From Clusia tigrina (Eukaryota; Arthropoda; Insecta; Diptera; Clusiidae): a stretch of DNA of 64,000 bases. The DNA lies in contig OV050032.1 of assembly GCA_920105625.2 (NCBI GenBank), positions 136,249,107 through 136,313,106 of the forward strand, written 5' to 3'. The notes beneath the pieces were generated by a model. The model was not told where the DNA came from and ran no database searches. It worked only from the letters and a program-made list of their open reading frames with translations. The translations under genes were made by a program, and so were the position numbers. Of this stretch, positions 60,345 through 64,000 are shown piece by piece (the stretch's first letter is position 1; every line of letters starts with the position of its first letter).

Positions 60345-61626
60345 ATGCCAGTATCTAAGCGAGCGCTATTTTTGGTATGGTATGCGGAACATGACGCTTC
60401 TAAAAAATTTTCTGCCGTGGAATCCTATGTTTTCGACATCATAGATAAAAGCAAATATAATGAGGATCAATGCATTGAATTATCCAACAGGGTAAAACAT
60501 TTCACAACAAAAATAAGCATGAAATGGAGAGAAAGCCACCGGGATCGGATGATTTTTGAGAGAAATAACAAGGTCTGGTTAGATAGTGAAATTTTATTGG
60601 TAGACCCAACCCCAAGTACTGGGCGACCCAAAATAAGCTTCACGGACAGCCAGGAAAAAACAAAAAAGAAAAAAGTGTCTGATATCGCCAAAGAAATCCC
60701 GTGCGATGAGCTCATGTCTGCGGCCAGCACTAGTTTATACAAGGCTGGCAAGAGGACTGCATCAGTAGTCGTATCAATGTTTAGCTCCGATGAAAATTTG
60801 CCAAAAAGCTTAAAATCTGAGAGTAATAACACTCTTAAGATAACTGCCATTTACAAATGGGGTTGTGATGGAAGTAGTGGCCACTCAACTTATCGACAAA
60901 ATTTTGATAATGTTGACGCTTGTATGATTGACCAACATATGTTTACGGTGTGCTTGGTACCATTACAAATAGTTTTCGGTTCAACCATACTCTGGAAAAA
61001 TGCCAAACCTTCATCAACTCGTTATTGCAGACCACTAAAATTACTTTGTCAAAAGGAAATAGCAGAATTAATCCATGATAAAGTGAACAATGTCAAATCT
61101 CAAATAGCCAAAATTCAGCCAACGAAACTTCAAAATTATGAAGTTCATCATCAGTTCCATATGACCATGATAGATGGGAAGGTATTTAGTGTTGTGGCAG
61201 AAACATCATCCCAAAAGTGTGGAATTTGTGCAGAACGCACACCAAACAGGAACTATTTTTGTTGATTTGTATCCCTGGTTTTATATGCCCTCATCGGTCC
61301 ATAAAATTTTAATACATGGTGCAGATATTATTAAATATGCTTCCCTTCCAATAGGTATGATGTCAGAAGAAGCTCTCGAGGCCAGAAATAAAGACCTTAG
61401 AAAATATCGCCTACATCACACTCGAAAAAATTCACGGAAAAACTCAATGGAAGACTTGGCACATACATTATTTTTTTCTTCGGACCCTTTCATTACCTTC
61501 TTATCGAAAAGTTCATTGCCCTCTTCAAAAAAGGATGATATTATAGATAAGGATATTATTAGTCTTCTTTGTAATACAGGTGAAGAAAATAATATGTCAT
61601 ATGATAGCTTATCAGATACTGAGTAG
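60345..61626 (+). pseudogene. Transib transposase, RAG1-core-like, internally deleted
   Basis: I start at ATG 60345 (MPVSKRALFLVWYAEHD), just after a TTTTTTTAG acceptor-like tract; the upstream ATG 60270 lies in sequence without family pattern. The first frame ends at TGA 61263 and includes STGRPKISFTDSQEKTKKKK. IYKWGCDGSSGHSTY follows, whose Asp (codon 60867-60869) aligns with RAG1 D600, then KPSSTRYCRPLKL and CGIC. The other frame (to 61626) gives FVDLYPWFYMPSSVHKILIHG and MMSEEALEARNKDLRKYR, whose Glu (61378-61380) aligns with RAG1 E962. The roughly 200 residues between CGIC and LYPWFYMP, which should hold the second Asp, are absent and the frame shifts. A further deletion before IYKWGCDG is likely. 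A dead copy. Confidence 0.88.
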
Positions 61627-62146
61627 AGCATTTTAATCTGAAAATTAAAAAAAATATTATAATTAAAAAGCTTATTGAAAACATATGTTTTGCATTAATT
61701 TTGATTTATTGCAATGTTATCAATATACAAAAAATTTGCAGCTTCACAATATCAGCCTTTTTTTATGAAATATATGATGACTGAATAAGGCCTAAAATAC
61801 TTATTTCAACAGAAAAAAAATTTAAAAAGTAAATAAATAAATAAATTTTTAAAACAGAAACTGTTTTTAGTATTAAAGTTTAATATATTTTTAGCCCAAA
61901 AAAATGTGAAACATTAAATATATTAACTTTATCATGTTTTCTTGAATGAAATAAGCAATGTCTAAAATATGAAAAAAAGTTGCAACTTTCACAAAAAAAA
62001 AAAAATATAAGTATATTTTTAAAAACCTTTTTTTTTATTCGACATTGTAACTTTATCTATTTTCAACTAAAAAAAAATATTACACAAACAAAAAAAAATT
62101 GTCCTAAGCGCTATTAATTAAACGCCGCTAGATGAGCCTTTTCGCC
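61627..62146 (+). other. Transib 3' noncoding region
   Basis: AT-rich with A and T runs and no frame. It ends in the right terminal inverted repeat. Confidence 0.7.
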
Positions 62147-62371
62147 CACTGTGCGGTTGTGGAAATATGATAATTTTTTTTCTCAATTCATGGACAACTT
62201 TTTTCGTTGCTCACAATACGTATTTAACAAAAATTAGATTTTCATTGGCAAATCTAATACAAGAAGTCAATGTTTAAAAAATTATTTATTCAGTTGTTCT
62301 TTTCTATAATCTTATTTTTTGAAACATATACCTACATATATGTATTTCTGTTTTAATTTATAGCTAGAAAA

Positions 62372-64000
62372 ATGAAGCGTCATTTGTCAGGCGCTGAAAG
62401 AAGAAAAGTAAAAAAACCACATGAAGATGTTGTTAACCAACAGAAAGGGGCATTAGATAAATTTATGATTACTCTTGGTAATTCCGGAGACATAAACAAA
62501 TCTGATGCAATAACAGCTTCCACCAGTCGACAAAATGAGTTACCTGAAATGCTTGAAGAAGAAGGCTTAAGTGAAATATTAGAAGACAAAGGCAGGCAAG
62601 ATATGCCGATAGAAAATATCGGCAGTCTGTCGGAAAATATTTCATTGGAAATAAAATTAAAAGATATTGCTGTCTGGCCTAATATATTAACAAAAGATAT
62701 GGTTGAATTTCTCATAGGTAATAAACCAAAAAATATTGGACATATTAATGAAATTAAATCGGTATATAAACACGGTGATCGCACTTACTATAGAGGACTG
62801 TGCAAAGAGCATTTTTATAGGAGAACGTCAAGTGGAGAATGTGAAGAAAGAACGTGGATAATATTTTCCGAAACATCAAAATCTATATATTGCTATCCAT
62901 GCAAACTATTTTCTGGCTTGAAATCAAAGTTGACAACTGGGTTTCAAAATTGGAAACATATTGGAGCTACTTTGTCCGACCATGAAAAGTCAAAGGAGCA
63001 TGTCGCCTCTATGTGTACACTCTACAAGCGCTCAATGGTTTCAAATCGCGTCGATGCGCAAAATGCGCAAATAATAATGCAAAACGAAAATTATTGGAGA
63101 AACATTTTGCGAAGAGTTGTATCCACAATAAAATTCCTTGGAAGTTTAGGAATTGCATTTAGATGACATAACGAGAGTGCAACATCTTCCAGAAAAGGCA
63201 ATTATTTGACAAGTTTAGAGTATTTAAGTTTAGAGGATTTATGATGATTTTTTAAAGTCGCACTTGCAAAAGTATGGGAATCAAGGAAGTGGTCATGTCA
63301 ATTATTTATCCCACCAAACATGTGATGAACTTTTGAAAATAATGGCTGATGCTCTTGTCGCACACATTGCAGAAGAAATAAAAACGGCTAAATATTACAA
63401 TGTATTATTTTAGATTCCACACCTGATGTTGCCCATTTGGATCAACTTACCTTTGTAGTTCGATATGTAACAGAAAATCGAGATGTTCAGGAAAGGTTTT
63501 TAAAATTCTTTCCTATTGAAGGACACACTGCGGAACATCTAGAAAATACTGTTTTATCTACCCCGCAAAATTTGTCACTGGATATAAAACATTGTCGAGG
63601 GCAATCTTATAACAATGCAGCAAATACGTCGGGTAAATACACTGGTATTCAAGCTAGAATAAAACAATATGCTCCTTCAGCAACATTTATTCCCTGTTCC
63701 AGTCATTCCCTGAATCTAGTGGGTAACTTAGCAGCAGAGAGTTGCAGTAATGCTTCTAAGTACTTTTTTTGTACAACATTTGTTTGTCTTCTTCTCTGCG
63801 TCAACTTTTCTATGGAATATCTTACACAACAACTTGGAAAAAGGCAGGTTAACATTAAAGAAAATATCAGAAACAAGATGGTCAGCAAGGGGTGATGCAA
63901 TCTTAGCACTAAAATGTGGATACAAAAATATTAAAGCTGCATTAGAAGATATTTCCAATACCACAAAAGAAAAAACCATAACTATTATTGAAGCAAAATC
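62372..64000 (+). pseudogene. hAT transposase (ZMYM1-like), broken and incomplete
   Basis: ATG 62372 (MKRHLSGAERRKVKK) follows AT-rich sequence. Residues 1-100 are low-complexity and acidic. Then IAVWPNILTKDMVEFLI and YYRGLCKEHFYR lead to a TTF-type zinc finger (IYCYPCKLF, GFQNWKHIGATLSDHEKSKEHV). TGA at 63164 and frameshifts to about 63410 follow. Next comes ILDSTPDVAHLDQLTFVVRYV (first catalytic Asp, 63413), whose RNase H-like fold continues with IKHCRGQSYNNAANTSGKYTG. There the usual Asp after SY is Asn (63611-63613), and CSSHSLNLVGNLAAESC follows. TGA at 63893 and later stops show more decay. The C-terminal dimerisation region lies beyond the window. Confidence 0.87.

Larger units (their letters stand above)
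59794..62153 (+). mobile_element. Transib DNA transposon with RSS-like ends
   Basis: Left end CACAGTGGTAGAAATGGCCA, right end (reverse strand) CACAGTGGGCGAAAAGGCTC. Over 38 bp the two agree at 29 positions. CGGTT lies directly outside both (59789-59793 and 62154-62158), a perfect 5-bp duplication as Transib makes. Length 2360 bp, shorter than typical 3-kb copies because of internal deletion in the transposase. It is inserted in hAT sequence. Confidence 0.93.
58069..64000 (+). mobile_element. hAT transposon (ZMYM1-like type), 3' end outside the window
   Basis: CAGCGGCGGATTTAAGGGGG at 58069 opens a very GC-rich 70-bp terminus, characteristic of hAT elements whose transposases are annotated as zinc finger MYM-type protein 1-like. 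GCTGTGCT (58061-58068) would be the 8-bp target duplication. A hAT transposase gene lies at 62372 to the window end in the same orientation. A Transib sits between. The 3' terminus cannot be checked here. Confidence 0.82.

Overview
This window looks like a block of transposon-filled, probably heterochromatic DNA from a dipteran insect. The evidence is strong AT richness, three long TA-dinucleotide tracts, and the mix of element families: Jockey, LOA, RTE and I-like retroposons; BEL/Pao and Ty3/gypsy elements, including an env-bearing errantivirus type; P, mariner, hAT, Transib and Helitron. A tephritid fruit fly would fit, but that is only a guess. I found no host gene. Nearly every reading frame belongs to a mobile element, and most are broken by stops, frameshifts, deletions or nested insertions. 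Statements about identity come from comparing copies inside the window by eye and from remembered family motifs; nothing was searched.

Layout. 1-1140: end of an env-bearing LTR element and the start of its LTR. 1143-3050: reverse-strand Jockey. 3204-5304: a short tandem repeat, then a BEL/Pao RNase H-integrase remnant. 6061-7642: a TA microsatellite split by an internally deleted mariner. 7643-12818: a Helitron with two visible introns, followed by an inverted partial Helitron (12823-15184) that forms a palindrome with about 2.36-kb arms. 15186-20965: fragments of LOA and Jockey retroposons, again partly inverted copies of each other. 21435-26039: a young Ty3/gypsy (two 254-bp LTRs with about 3 differences) inside a TA tract flanked by an inverted repeat.

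26604-44512 is one errantivirus-like gypsy element, delimited by a CGCA target duplication. It has been opened by an I/LOA-type retroposon (about 29510-32445), a LOA element (about 34345-36746) and, inside its 3' LTR, a 7.3-kb P-like element (36992-44297) with 35-bp inverted termini. That P-like element itself contains a retroposon scrap and a mariner. 44790-46497 is a deleted BEL. 46500-58050 is a reverse-strand Ty3/gypsy interrupted by a complete BEL (49766-56768, target duplication ATCCT), which is itself interrupted by an RTE retroposon.

58069 to the window end is a hAT element of the ZMYM1-like type. Its 5' part is interrupted by a Transib element (59794-62153) whose ends begin with CACAGTG, identical to the V(D)J recombination-signal heptamer, with a perfect 5-bp duplication CGGTT. 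The Transib transposase keeps RAG1-like motifs around the first Asp and the Glu but has lost the segment with the second Asp.

The window is best read as a stratigraphy of insertions: exact target duplications fix the order of events at several sites.
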